Numbered from the stretch's first letter, positions 21,267-32,979 are shown. The stretch: DNA of 64,000 nt from Endocalyx cinctus (GCA_001600455.1 BCKC01000004.1:1302001-1366000), one strand, 5' to 3'. Translations and numbers: made by a program. The notes: generated from the sequence alone by a model not told the origin.

Positions 21267-22155
21267 CTTAGGTCGGTACGCAATAGCAGGTATTCGAGTA
21301 ATGATTTTTATCTATTTGCTTAGTTGGATTAATATCAAGCTTCTAATTCTGTTATTCATCTTCAAAGGTGCCATTCGATTGTAATAAATTTAATAAACGT
21401 CAATAAAAATGAAGAAAATCTTCTACTCACGATAGAAAAGGAACTGATAACGATAAACCATTAATGATGCAGGAGAAAGCACGAAGATTATTGTCTTTTA
21501 TAAAGATTTTATCTTCTTAACTTGAACCCGAACCAGAAGAAATGCGGAGTGGATAAAAGAAATATGAGAAAGCTTGCAGGGAAAAGTTGTTTACTTCGAG
21601 AACTTTTAATCAGGGTCCACGGGCTGTACTGTAAAGGCATCAGATGTGGTAGCATCACCTCTAGCATTTCTGGTATAATTAGAGAAGAGAAGCAACGACA
21701 GAAAAACTCACACCTACCTCAACTCAAAACTCTAGACAGCGTAACTTACAAGGAAAAGACTTAAAGCCCTCGGAGTCCCTCCAGCTGTAATCTAATTATT
21801 GAATGAATGTTAAAATTATAACGTATTCAGTGCTCATTTTCTTTGATTCTTAATATTACTTATCAAATTTTAAATAAGTTAATTTATTCACTGTTGTCTA
21901 TTGAGAATTTAATACCAATGAACTTATAACACGGCGATGCACTATTATTCACCGTCTGCCAATAAATCTGGCCAAATGCACGCCCTCATTCCAACTCTTC
22001 ATACAGATTTATCTAGCTAAAGCTATATCTGAAATGATTTACTTAGATTTTAACAAACAGTCGAAGGCCAATCAGCCTCGTACGCGAGAGTGTCATGAAA
22101 AAAGCGCCCTAAAGTCGTGAATATTGTCAACGAGACTGTTTCAATCACTTCTTAA
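21267..22155. other. Intergenic region, nothing recognised
   Basis: AT-rich spacer containing the promoter of the small basic gene and the 3' flank of the transporter. The frames at 21522-21764 are not supported. Confidence 0.4.
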
Positions 22156-23736
22156 TTAGACTAAAACATTGGCTCCACTTACCGTGATAAGCGTAACACC
22201 ACAAAATATCTTCAGGCCAGAGTAACCTCCTCCCTGAGACACAACGATGGCGCCAGCAATGGGACTACCGACTAGCACTCCGAACGAAGAGAAAGCGTAC
22301 AACATCCCAACTCTATGCCCCAACGTTTGCACGTGACTGATAGATGCCACCAAGGCTGGGATGATGGACAACGTCAAGCCCGAAGCAAATCCATACAGGA
22401 CAGCGAACGCAATCAAGGGACCTGGCGAGGACGCAGGTAACCACAGAGCTAAACTAATAATGCCCGAGAATAGTGTAAAGAGGATGCACAGGTTATACAC
22501 GCCGTACAAGTCACCGAGATGTGACGGCAGGATTCGACCGAACAAGCTTGACGCGTTGACGATGGACACCAGGTAATTCAAAATATTCGCGGGCGTCCCG
22601 GTCTCCCTCGCCTCGGCAATGATGAAGTTGAAGGGTAAGAAAGCGCCCAAGTAGAGAAAAAACGCGCCGAGGGCGAGCAGCACAAACGGAATTTCTAGAA
22701 AGGGTTCCAGGTACTGCTTCGCCGTGAAAGGCTTCGGGGCGGGAGGGAGGCGAGACTTAACAGCGAAGTTGGCGAAAATGACGAGCCCAAGGATCAGAAA
22801 CCCCGTGATGCGAATGGACCAGCCGAAACCGAGCTGGTCGATTAGGCGCTGGACGAGAATAGGAAGAACCACCCCTCCGAGGCTAGAACCAGACACCATG
22901 ATTCCGAAAGCGAGGGTTCGATGTCTCTTGAACCATGTTCCAGCCGCAGCGACGCCTAATATGACTCATGTTAAGTATTTGCGTCTATGCTTTTTTTTTT
23001 TCTTGGTTTTTTTCCATCACTATTTTTTAAGGAGTGGTGTGAATGTGACTTTTATTACTTACTGGGATAGAATAAAAAGCTTGTTCCAATCCCGCTAACG
23101 ATGCATTGGGTAAGAAAAATTTGATAATATTCCTTTGATACGGAGAGCAACATTAACCCGACAACATGTGCTACGGAGCCGAAGAAAAGGGGCCATCTCG
23201 GGCCATAGTTGTCCGTCAACTTTCCGGATAGCAACCCCTAAGAGGTGAAACAAAGACAATTACCGTAAGTAAAAGACAAATCAAATAAATATCGATTATT
23301 GAGGGTTATAACGAAGACTTACGAAGAAGAATAGCAAGAATGATTCGGTTGCCGGAATCCATGCCACGGTACTAGAAGAATACTCGACAAGTTGATTATT
23401 TTCGTAATAATCTTGAAAGACGCCGATGCCTGTAGCAAGTATCTTTAGTACCAGCCAGCATTATCCTCGAGCCGCATGCTTTTTCATTGCACCGCTGAAA
23501 ATAGATAGTTACCCACAATTGACCCAGCCGAAGCTGGCAAAAATGGCGGCAAATCCACCAGCAATACACATCCAGGCCTCCCAGCCCCCATCCGGAAACG
23601 CGCTTGGGTCGGGACCAGCAACGGCAGGAGGGGGGGGATTCGAACCTGTCACTGTTTCGTCTTCGGATGGGAGGTTCGAGATCTGTTCGTTGTCCCCGGT
23701 TTCGGCTCCATACTTTTCAGATTTACGCTCTTCCAT
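22156..23736 (-). CDS. MFS transporter, monocarboxylate (MCT) type
   Basis: Four exons (23517-23736, 23323-23429, 23063-23237, 22156-22955) join to 433 residues. The start MEERKSEKYGAET is followed by a charged cytosolic tail, then PDGGWEAWMCIAGGFAAIFASFGWVN, the PDGG-W entry into helix 1 that marks the monocarboxylate porter family of fungi. Later segments (GLLSGKLTDNYGPRWPLFFG; GTWFKRHRTLAFGIMVSGSS) carry the MFS loop 2-3 motif and further helices; about 11-12 are expected. Substrate is unknown; relatives move monocarboxylates, nicotinate or secondary metabolites at the plasma membrane. Exon 1 must use the GTGGGT donor to keep frame; a GTAACT four bases on would shift it. A Zn2Cys6 regulator lies 1.1 kb upstream in the same orientation. 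Confidence 0.88.
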
Positions 23737-24854
23737 GTCGGGGTTGGAGGTGGTAGATTCGTGAATAACGTTTCCCGTCTTTTGTTATACGATAGCACTT
23801 CAATTCACATACTTAAAAGAAAGAAGAAAATGAGAAGAGAGGGTATGCATCCTGCGAAAGAAAGAATAGAGATAAAAAAAAATAAATCAAGATGGATAGT
23901 AATGTAGGTAGCATATGGGATAGATATCTACTGAATATTGAAGGGGACCAATTGAATTAGTCAGGTACCTTTCTACCCTAAGCCCTTTAAGGTATCATCT
24001 TTCGTTAAAGAATGCTTGGCATATACTTTAGTCGTGGACCCAGATCTGACGGCAAGGGTTCAAAATGCCCGGGGAAGCGGGCGATTGCGGAGCACGACAG
24101 GGCTTTTGGCAAGGGAGGTTATACACTAGTTGCCTGAGCCTGTAGTTACCTTGGGGGTCAACAGAGGCTAATTAACGTCCGGGTGTAAAGTAAGTTCGCT
24201 TTTACACGTACGGAGATCAAGACGAATGCTACACATCCAGCCAGCCAGCGTAGAGAATTATTACTGTATTCTAGTGTACAGTGTCTGATTGCATGACACG
24301 GCATGGATGTGATTTGAACGGGATGCTGATGATGAGTGATTCCAATAAAGGAATACTAATTATGGCTGGGTACGAATCGCCACGATGACCAACCCACAGG
24401 GTGTCCCGGAAATTATACTACCTAGCAGCCTAGTGTAGGTATAATCACAAGCTGACCAAAATGAGCATCGGACAAAAAAAACCCCTAGCAGGGCCATCCA
24501 TTGGGTGAAACATTCTGCCGTACTGTAGGGCGGATCTATTGCCCTAAGGTCCGGCCGTTTTGCTTACAAAAATGCGAAAATGGAAAACGCGAAACGCGAA
24601 CTTGCGACGATCAAAGTGCAGTATGATTTACCTAGCAGCCTAGGTAGTATATCGTCGAATCGTCCTCTGTAACTTTCGTATTATTCACTATGCATTCCCC
24701 CTTTAAGCTAGGCAGCTATACCTGGGTCCACGGGTAAGAGTCAGAGGATTGAAATTAATAGTGTAAACCTACACTACGAAAATATCCTGCAAATGATCTA
24801 ACTTAGCATCATCAGGTACGAAAGTGTATCCATTATCACACAAGATATAATTTC
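23737..24854. other. Intergenic region between regulator and MFS transporter
   Basis: Contains the transporter promoter. The motif TACCTAGCAGCCTAG appears twice (about 24418 and 24630), each followed by TAGGTA, related to the TACCTAGGTA palindrome found elsewhere. No gene seen. Confidence 0.45.
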
Positions 24855-25739
24855 TCATACTTGCGCACGTCGCGATTTTGACCACCCACCTAGAGGTTCC
24901 GAGATATCCTGGAATGACATCATCTTCAATCCCCACTGCGTACCGGGGCCTTCCATCTTATGCATATTCTCCATCCACGACCTCTCCCTCTCATATCCGG
25001 GATGCAATCTAAAATATTGCCGTGCGCTCCAGCATGGATAAGTGGTTGCGTGGAGACTGTACAATCCTACCTCTATCCGACGAAAATATTCCAGAGACTG
25101 ACATACGTAGCGCGCCATTTTTGTCGCTTCTTTTTCAATCTCTCCTCTCGGAGGAAATTTATATGCCGTAGATGATTGAGCACTATCGTTTCCAGTTGGT
25201 AAATCCTCTAGTTTTACCGTTCGACTTAGTCTTGCTTCGACGAGATCGTGAATTTGCATCACACTGCTGTACAGCTGCGTGTTCACTCCCCAACAGGTAA
25301 CCATAGTCACTGCATCGCTGATAAATTCGAAATCGAAGCAGAGAGGGAAAAGCTTCTTCGAAGGTTCGGTATCGATTGGGTTCGTCGCACAACTAGATTT
25401 CGACCAAGCACGAGGACTTGGCGAAGCCTTCCAGAATTCATCGTGCCAATTATCCACAATTTTCACCATATCCAAAATCGGTCGTGCGACGGCAGCCGAT
25501 TCTCTTAACAGAGAATCCTCATCCGTAATCCCCAGCAGAGTATTGGCGCGCTCCAGAATTGCGGGGACGGCCGTGATAATCTGATAAATCTCGTCCAGGG
25601 GCCCGTCGACGATCCCGGATTCGGTCAAAATCTGTCGCCAAATGTCGTTTCCGACAATTCGAGATTGACGTTTCGTCAGAGCTTCCAAACACTGGGGCAA
25701 TATGGTTAGGGGTCATTGGCCGAGAGAAGAAAAAAAAAG

Positions 25740-25800
<61 letters not shown>

Positions 25801-26663
25801 TAGAGGGAAAAATAGAATTGGTTTAAATACAAACTTACGCAAACAATTCTCATACGTGAAAACAAGTGACGCCATGCCGGTGTTCTCTCCATTCCTGGAT
25901 CGCGCAACCGAAGGATCTCGGCGATACCTTGAGCATGGACGCTCCAGCCGTCTTCGGTAGGACATATGAAAAGCTCGCACATCGACAGGGCTATGATAGC
26001 AGCTAGGGTTTCTTCTCGAAATCTAGTTTCGGGTTCGTTCAAATCGGAAGAGAGGTGACGTAGGGCGATATTGTACTGATCAAAACACTGAAAAAGAGAG
26101 GCATCGCCCACGCTGGTGACGTAAAGCTGGGTAAGACAGAAAGTAAATAGAGACGCATCCAGTGATTGGCTGGGCTTCGTTAGGTCCGTCAAGCGATAGA
26201 CCCACGAGAAGCTCCCGTCCCTTCTTTCGGGATCCGTCTGCTTCGGAAGATACAAAGCTTCGAGCAGCTCGAGAGCGTATTTACGAAACGCGTCGTGATC
26301 TCCGTGTAGAGATCGAGAAAATAGGTAGTGCAAGTCAGCTTCCTCCTTCTTTGAGACCGCCGAAGTGACTTTGAGCTGTGGTTGCTGGTTCTTACGCTCC
26401 GAGAGCACCTTCGTCGCGGTGGTTGACGGAGTGGTCGGAGTCCTGTTCACGAATACGACGTCGCGATCGTAGCCTGTGCATGTTCGCTTTGCCTTAATGC
26501 ACTTTCGGCAGTACGGTCGTCCAAAGTCGCACTGATCAAATTGACATTATAGACTAAATTAGTCGAAGGGTTGATGTCTCTTTTTTGTCAGCTCGTACTA
26601 TACCTTTAACCTCCGTTGCCTGCAAGTGTTACAAGCTTGCGACTTGCCCGCAACACCAACCAT
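24855..26663 (-). CDS. Zn(II)2Cys6 fungal transcription factor
   Basis: Three exons (26604-26663, 25839-26531, 24855-25691) join in phase to 529 residues. The zinc cluster is split by the first intron and reads CNTCRQRRLK | CDFGRPYCRKCIKAKRTC, giving Cys11, 14, 21, 28, 31 and 38, the standard six-cysteine binuclear cluster for CGG-type DNA sites. The rest matches the fungal-specific factor domain (DUF3468-like), with text such as FRKYALELLEALYLPKQ and AAIIALSMCELF. The second intron carries a long GA microsatellite. Location next to the MCT transporter suggests local control of uptake, but this is inference. The gene is absent from any biosynthetic backbone context. Confidence 0.88.
25741..25798. 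repeat. (GA)n microsatellite in a transcription-factor intron
   Basis: About 25-28 uninterrupted GA dinucleotides in the 147-nt intron 25692-25838. On the coding strand it is a CT/TC run in the 3' half of the intron, about 50 nt before the acceptor, so length variation could affect splicing. Confidence 0.95.
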
Positions 26664-27834
26664 GTGTAACTTGAACTTGAAGACTCAAACGTATTGAAAC
26701 ATTAATGATTAATCCGGGGAAGTGGGAGTGGGCTTACGTGAGAGTCTAATCTCGTTTAAGAAGCATTCATACACCACAGAATGATGTGATATTCGATGCA
26801 ATACATCATCCAATAAACCTCATAAGCTCACAAACCCCTGATGCCCCAAGTCCGAAGTCGTTACTCGGTAGGATAAACTAGGATATGAATGTTGTAAGAA
26901 GTTACGTTGAATTGTGCTATCTACGGGAGTTTCGGAAGGTGCCTTATAAGATCATAGAAGGTACTTGGGGCGGTGTATGGTGGCAGTAATCAATATCTAC
27001 AATGTCAACGTATCGCCTTCACCATTGTTACCCAAATAGCTCCCGCTTCTCTGAGATAATAGAATCACCTTTTTATACTCAATGTTTTTCATAGCTATAT
27101 CAAAGTCTGCGTGACTACTTGTGGACCCCTAACTTATCAGTCCTCAAGCTCTATATTTAGCAACCTCTAATCTATTTACATCATAGCGCAGTTATAGTAC
27201 GTAAATAATTAACTCGAACCTCATTATTTTCATAAGCCAAGTCATCAGTAGTAAGTCTGCCAGCGCAAATTCAGTCACAAAGTAAGCGCTCATTCAGTGC
27301 CCCAGGCACCTAATGAGCTTCCAACTTCCAAAGTCTGTATAAGGAGAGCCATCGGCTCTCGTTCCCACCGAATACCCCCTTCGCGGGGTGCCCAAATTCC
27401 ATCACTATCTTCCACTTAGCGATCTCTAGCGAGCTCACATTCATATCTTCACAATTTAAGTGCTACATTACCAGATAGTTATTAACTACTTAAGTATTGA
27501 AGTAATTAGTAGCCCTGGTGTGTGTATATGTGCGTGTATAATGTGATGCGCGTATGCGTGGCCTTCCTACTGTATGGTTATTCTACATAAAGCCAGAGCC
27601 AGTGACCCATGCTACTGTTATTCGAGCCGCAACCTTGCGAGACATCAACAGGGATCTCGTAGCTTGCCGTCATTCCAGTAGCCCTATATAATCACACCGA
27701 GTCGAGGCGCTCTTAATAAAATGGGTACGAAGAAATTGCCACAACTCTAAATCATGACGCGATAGTGACCAGACAGAAAACCATATGAACGAAAAATCCG
27801 AGTATCAATAATTCATTAGCTATCATCAGTCCAT
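26664..27834. other. Intergenic region, nothing recognised
   Basis: Promoter side of the Zn2Cys6 gene and 3' flank of SLD2. A short GT-rich microsatellite-like stretch lies near 27519-27545. No coding frame supported. Confidence 0.4.
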
Positions 27835-29409
27835 TCAACGCCGTCTCCGGAATCTGCTTCCAAATCCGGGACCTCCCTTGGCCCCATTATTCCTCAGTTT
27901 CAAGCGTTTGAAGTTCGCGTGCGCCAGCTCATTTACCTTCCTCGCTGCCTTCTGAACCTTGCTTTCTCCTTCTTTCTTTTTCTCGTCTTTGGTTGAAGAT
28001 GATTTCGTAGTGACCTTCCTTTTGCCCCGTTTGGCTTTTCCTTTCGCCCCTTCACCGAAGTCGGAATCAGAAAGATCGAGGGGTTCCTCGTCGTCTTCGA
28101 ATTCATCGTACTTCGCAGGATCTATTTGAGTTTCCGGTACCACAGCACTAACATCTTGGCCATTCTCATCCTCGTCATCCTGAGCATCTGCTTCAGGCTG
28201 AGTTTGCGGGCGTCTAGTTCTAGTTGGCCGGATGTTGACTTTTCGAGTCGTCCGTTTCTGCCCTTTCTTCTTGTAGATTTTGAGAGGCTGCCCATTACGA
28301 TCGATTCCTCCTTCCTCGGTGGGACTGTCGTACAAGGCTTCGTCATCGAAGCCACCCAGGAGATGCGGCGGTCCTTGGCTATCTGGTTCTAGGATGTCGG
28401 CATTCTTGGGATCATCTTCCGGCTTAGAAAGTTGTTGTAGCCGCGGCTTGGGTTTGGAGGGTGACTTCATCCCGTCTTCCATCTCGCGCATGGCATCTCT
28501 ATCATCATCGTATTCCTCCTCCTCCACTTTGCGTAAGCTCGCTATCACGCTGCTGAGACTTCGCCCTAGCGGTTTCTTCGGCAAGCGCAGAGGTTTTGGC
28601 GAGGTGTACATGCCGTTCTCATCCACGGGAGGTAAAGGCGCTCTCCTAAGAAATGAAGGGGTGGAAAATTGTAGATGGTTCGCGGTCGAAGTCGGCGTCT
28701 TGCAGCTAATACCATTTCCATCCCGACGCCTGCTTGGTGTCATAAAAGTGTCGAGCATGGCGCGTTTACTCGCAGACGTGGGTGTTCTTCCGAGGTCTAT
28801 TTCTTTCATTTCGCTAATTGTACTCTTGCTAGGCGTTGCTTGGATCTTAGAGTGTCGGTGCAATGCATCATCTTCGTTGGGCGGGTTGTTCTCCTCATTT
28901 TCATCAAGTAAATCAAAAAGGCCAAGGATTCGTCCGTCTCTCTGTGGTGTAGGACCGATAGACGTTGGCATAGTTGGGCTGAACAACCTTTGTAAGCATG
29001 GTGTTTCGAAGGTGTCATCGGCAGGGTGATATCTAGATTTCGACGGAGTCTGGATCACTTTAGGTCGCTTTGTTGGTGTTTGGTTGGGTTGCCACGTTTC
29101 TTCTTCGGTTTTGCGCTTTTTGAGAGAGGATTGTGAAGATTCTTTGGGTTTCGGAGGCGGGATCTTGCCAGAAAGAATATCTCGAACTTGATTGTATTTC
29201 TTGTATTTTTTGGCTATAATTTTCGTTGATTAGAGCTCAGTTGGTATCACGGGATTAGACTACTTACCTATTTCCGGGTTTCTCTTGATATCTTCGCGAC
29301 CAGGTTTCTCTCCTTTATGTTCTTTGGCCCAATCACCTTCGAAGCGCTTCAAGTCGGAACGTAATTGCGCGCATGTGTGTTCATACTTTTGTTTTTCATT
29401 GTCGTCCAT
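27835..29409 (-). CDS. SLD2: DNA replication regulator SLD2 (DRC1)
   Basis: Two exons (29268-29409 and 27835-29213) give 506 residues. The N-terminus (CAQLRSDLKRFEGDWAKEHK, then KKYKKYNQVRDILSG) is the Sld2 signature region that binds Dpb11/replication factors. The long middle is disordered with many S/T-P sites (for example RTPTSASKR, FMTPSRR, YTSPKP, DSPTEE), the expected CDK targets whose phosphorylation triggers origin firing with Dpb11. The C-terminus is very basic (KGKAKRGKRKVTTK; GSRFRRRR), fitting nuclear DNA binding. Length agrees with filamentous-fungal SLD2. Short E2F/MCB-like sites lie just upstream of the start, and a TOPORS-like gene is divergent 452 bp away. Confidence 0.9.
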
Positions 29410-29861
29410 TTCGATTAATATCTATAATAATGTAAGGAAATTCTTGTTCTTCTCTACGGTGGCTCAGTCTGTGTCTATATTGTGTATGATTCAAGGAGAT
29501 ATGCGGTAGGTTATGAAAAGAAAAGACGCGACTTTAGCGCGACAATTAAAAGCGCGACATGGGGCAAACGTCATTTCTTATAACCCTTAAGTGGATACAT
29601 ACCTAGGTACTTACTTACAAAGTAAGTACACTAAGAGTACACTAAACAGGTGTTATACACTGTTTTGTGCGGCACTACATATTTAGGGAGCTTTAGGCCA
29701 TTTTAGTTGAATTCACCTAAAGACAGTGCCACCTAAGCCTGTAAATATACTGTAGCTTCAAGCTCGGCGTCGCTAATGTTTTATTTTTAGGAAAATAGTT
29801 TAGTCGCATTTTTGCCTACTTTCCCAGCCAGAGCCCATCCGTCATTCAATATCATCCGCCC
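29410..29861. promoter_or_regulatory. Divergent promoter of SLD2 and the TOPORS-like gene
   Basis: 452 bp between two divergent starts. Three CGCGAC hexamers at 29527, 29538 and 29553, within contexts TTTAGCGCGAC and AAAAGCGCGAC, resemble E2F/MBF (MCB) sites and lie 118-149 bp from the SLD2 ATG. A TACCTAGGTA palindrome is at 29600, followed by ACTTACTTAC repeats. Functional assignment is by motif and gene role only. Confidence 0.55.
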
Positions 29862-30893
29862 ATGTCTTTAGACCCTGCTGAAGACGACATTCCATCTATA
29901 GTTCTTCGAAATACACTTGTCGAAGTAGCATTAAGAAAATCTGATCCAAATAACGACGATACAAGCATCACCGCCGCCGTAGACGAAGATGACGGCAACC
30001 CAAAATGCTGTATTATTTGCCTCGATAATATTACCGAACCATGTGAAGCCCGACCTTGTCGCCATCAAAATTTCGATTACCTCTGCCTGCTAAGCTGGCT
30101 AGAACGGCAGACAAAATGCCCTCTATGCAAAGCTGAAATTAGAGAAGTTGATTTCGAAATACATAATGATACTAGCGAAAGGAAGAGAACATACGTCGTA
30201 CCCCCCTCTAAGCAGCAATCATTACCATCCACCGCGCAACAACACCGAACTACTGCTCAGCGTGCTTCTTCCGAGACGGGGGCTCGAAGACGGCATTTTG
30301 ACTGCTTACCTCGACGTCCTACTCTTGGCAAAGCAATCTTACGTCGCCAGCACATATATCGCAATCGAATCTACTCCCTCCATGTCGGATCGAACCGCAC
30401 TTCGAGATACAGGGAAATCACGCCTCAGATATTCCAGGGCAATCCCGAAATGGTGTCAAGAGCTCGCACCTGGCTGCGAAGGGAACTCCAAGTATTCGAA
30501 TTTCTCCGCACACCCGCTTCTCCTCGTACGAGCGATGATACCATGACTAGGAGGCGCGCCAATAATGCCGAATTCCTTCTGGAATACATCATCGCCATCT
30601 TGAAGACTGTCGATATCCAGGGAAGTGAGGGCCAGGCCGAAGATATGATCGCGGATTTTCTCGGTCGTGACAACGCGAAGTTACTTCTTCACGAGATGAA
30701 GAATTTTCTGCGTAGTCCGTGGTCTTTGGAAGCTTGGGATCACAAGGTTCAGTATCCTCGGGACCAAAGTCAACTCCAGGAAACTAGTTTCGATATGGCC
30801 GATGCTAGTCAAAACAACCAGCCTTATCAATCACGCGACTTGTATCGCCCAACTTACCCTAGTTGTCATACTCGACGGCTGCGTGACGGATGA
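29862..30893 (+). CDS. RING-finger E3 ubiquitin ligase, TOPORS-like
   Basis: Intronless, 343 residues. A C3HC4 RING is visible at about residues 49-93: CCIICLDNITEPCEARPC, HQNFDYLCLLSWLERQTKCP, LCKAEI. Downstream comes an RRQHIYRNRIYSLHVGSN-type segment and a helical region (FLLEYIIAILKTVDIQGSEG; MIADFLGRDNAKLLLHEMKN; FLRSPWSLEAWD) that corresponds to the region after the RING in TOPORS/ICP0-like ligases. TOPORS proteins act as nuclear ubiquitin and SUMO ligases in genome maintenance and transcription. The RING call is firm; the TOPORS assignment rests on the RNRIYSLHVGSNRTSRYR segment and is good but not certain. Confidence 0.82.
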   Translation: MSLDPAEDDIPSIVLRNTLVEVALRKSDPNNDDTSITAAVDEDDGNPKCCIICLDNITEPCEARPCRHQNFDYLCLLSWLERQTKCPLCKAEIREVDFEIHNDTSERKRTYVVPPSKQQSLPSTAQQHRTTAQRASSETGARRRHFDCLPRRPTLGKAILRRQHIYRNRIYSLHVGSNRTSRYREITPQIFQGNPEMVSRARTWLRRELQVFEFLRTPASPRTSDDTMTRRRANNAEFLLEYIIAILKTVDIQGSEGQAEDMIADFLGRDNAKLLLHEMKNFLRSPWSLEAWDHKVQYPRDQSQLQETSFDMADASQNNQPYQSRDLYRPTYPSCHTRRLRDG

Positions 30894-31701
30894 AGACAAC
30901 GGTGATTAAAGTAATCATTCTTTCAGAGCATCATCTCCATGAGGATTACCTATAGGTGATAATTCATTTATCAATCAGTTGTTTAGTAATTATCATCGCC
31001 GAGATGATTGGCGTCCATTACGTTCAAGTCACCCTCGCGTTCGCGACGTCCGTCTTTACGAAGTGTGTTGTCCTACTGCGTTGAGATGGTAAGCATTGCT
31101 GGCGTACTAGCGTAAGCCAGGGGTAGTTAATGCTCTATTGATACGCATCACAACTACTCATACAAAAGATACACACACTATCCGCTTGATCAGCACTAGA
31201 TGATCTCGGTCTCAGCAAACAACTCGTCAACGACATGGGCTATTCAACCGGAGCAAAAGTTCATGCTGCTGGGAATGATGCTCTAAGTTGTATCAGTGTG
31301 AAACCAAGACTACCGTTAACGGCGGCGACAAATTGTCGTCTAAGATACCATGAGGTGATATTGGTCGGATGGTGTTATGGCGGAAGATGATAGAGAGGGA
31401 TGGTCCCAGATTAGCCAGCGCATACCGGCGTTGTCCAAATGCTACATTGTTTTTTTTTTTTTTTTTCAATGAAACTACCTAAGATCGAAAAATTATGTTA
31501 ATGTTTAACCGCCTGGTATATAACTACTAGGTAAGTAGGAACCGGGTATGTAATCACTTGGTATCTAACCACGTAACTTAGCCCAACAGTCACAATATAT
31601 TATAAACATTAATACTAAATAGTATAACTATTCATTTTATTTTATTTTTTACGTTGTAATTACTTACTAGTAATGACAGCTGCGTTGTTGTAAATTTCAC
31701 C
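30894..31701. other. Intergenic region between convergent genes
   Basis: 3' flanks of the TOPORS-like gene and the iron-type ADH. Contains a poly-T tract near 31449-31466. No gene seen. Confidence 0.4.
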
Positions 31702-32979
31702 TCACTCTCCCGAGCACATCTCCAAAATCTCAATAACCTGCTCTTTCTTCGTCATCGGTATCGGGTTCGTCTTGACGAACTTATCCTCCAAACTGTTCTC
31801 GGCCAATTGATCCCACTTATCCCGACCGACGTTGACATCTTTCAAGCTGCGCGGCATGCCAAGTTCGTCGAAGATAGCACGCAGGGCATCGCCGACATCG
31901 CTCGTCTCCTTCTCGAGCCCCCTCTTCACCAAAACCTCGGTGATCTCGGGTGTCGTCCACAAGACCTCTTTCAGTACCGCCTGACGGGCCCCGTTCACTT
32001 TCGCATTATACTTCATGACGGCTGGTAACAGAATACACGACGTCTGGCCGTGCCCAACACCGAAGGGTCCGAGGTTGTGTCCGATCCCGTGTGAGGCACC
32101 CGCGTAGATCAGGTAGACCAGCCCGATCATAACGTCGTTCCCTCCCAGCTGCGATTCCAGACGCGCCGCCAGATCATCCGGGTTCTTGGCGTAGAGCAGC
32201 AGCGACTTGACCAGCCTTTTCAAGCTGCGCACGCACGCGACGTCGGTCTCGGGTCTCGCGTTGATCGAGCAGAAACCCTCGACGCAGTGGTCGATGGCCC
32301 GCACCCCGGTACTGCGCCAGACCCAGTCCGGCGTCGTGCGGCACAGGTCGGGGTCCAGGATGACGAGCTTGGCGAACATACCCGGGTGCGTGAACTGCAC
32401 TTTCATGTGGTTGCGGGGGTTGGTGCAGCCGGCGAACTTGGAGTATTCTCCCCCCGAGAGCGTCGTCGGCATGAACACGATCGGCATGGTGGGACGTTTT
32501 CCGATCCCGGCTATGGCGCTTTTGGTCACCTTCATGAAGGGCTCCTCCAGCTTGATCAGGTCGTCCACGCTCTCGACCTCGTTCTCGAGCGCGTACGTGA
32601 TCAGCTTCGCGCCGTCCGATAAGCTACCTCCCCCGAGCGTGACGAGGCAGTCGGCTTTCTTAGCCCGCACATCCAGCAGGATATCCACGACGTCGTCGTA
32701 CGGCGTGTGCGGCTTAATGCCTACCCAAGTCCCCGCATGCTTCTCGCCCAGGGCGGCTTCTAGCCTGGAGACGCAGTCTGTCTGGCTGGACAAGCTCTTG
32801 GAAGCCATCACATAGACGCGGGAGGCGGAAAGAAACCCGTCCACGTGTTTACGACAGGCTTTCTCGAATGGTAAGCCGTAAGATATCATAGTAGGAGGAC
32901 GATCCGCCTCCGGTAGGTCCGGGTACGACGGCCGAAAAGTCTCGCCGTCTGGGCCGGGAGGGAATTGCTCAGTTGACAT
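31702..32979 (-). CDS. Iron-type (group III) alcohol dehydrogenase / maleylacetate reductase-like
   Basis: Intronless, 425 residues. The NAD-binding signature CLVTLGGGSLSDGAKLITYA lies near residues 112-131, and the metal region near residue 290 shows three histidines in GASHGIGHNLGPFGVGHGQT, as in iron-dependent alcohol dehydrogenases. PTTLSGGEYSKFAGCTNP is typical of the fungal maleylacetate-reductase-like branch. It would reduce or oxidise a small carbonyl or hydroxy-acid substrate with NAD(P); the specific substrate cannot be read. The divergent neighbour encodes an MmgE/PrpD dehydratase, suggesting a shared catabolic role. Third position GC is high, as in the neighbour. Confidence 0.85.
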   Translation of the reverse strand: MSTEQFPPGPDGETFRPSYPDLPEADRPPTMISYGLPFEKACRKHVDGFLSASRVYVMASKSLSSQTDCVSRLEAALGEKHAGTWVGIKPHTPYDDVVDILLDVRAKKADCLVTLGGGSLSDGAKLITYALENEVESVDDLIKLEEPFMKVTKSAIAGIGKRPTMPIVFMPTTLSGGEYSKFAGCTNPRNHMKVQFTHPGMFAKLVILDPDLCRTTPDWVWRSTGVRAIDHCVEGFCSINARPETDVACVRSLKRLVKSLLLYAKNPDDLAARLESQLGGNDVMIGLVYLIYAGASHGIGHNLGPFGVGHGQTSCILLPAVMKYNAKVNGARQAVLKEVLWTTPEITEVLVKRGLEKETSDVGDALRAIFDELGMPRSLKDVNVGRDKWDQLAENSLEDKFVKTNPIPMTKKEQVIEILEMCSGE

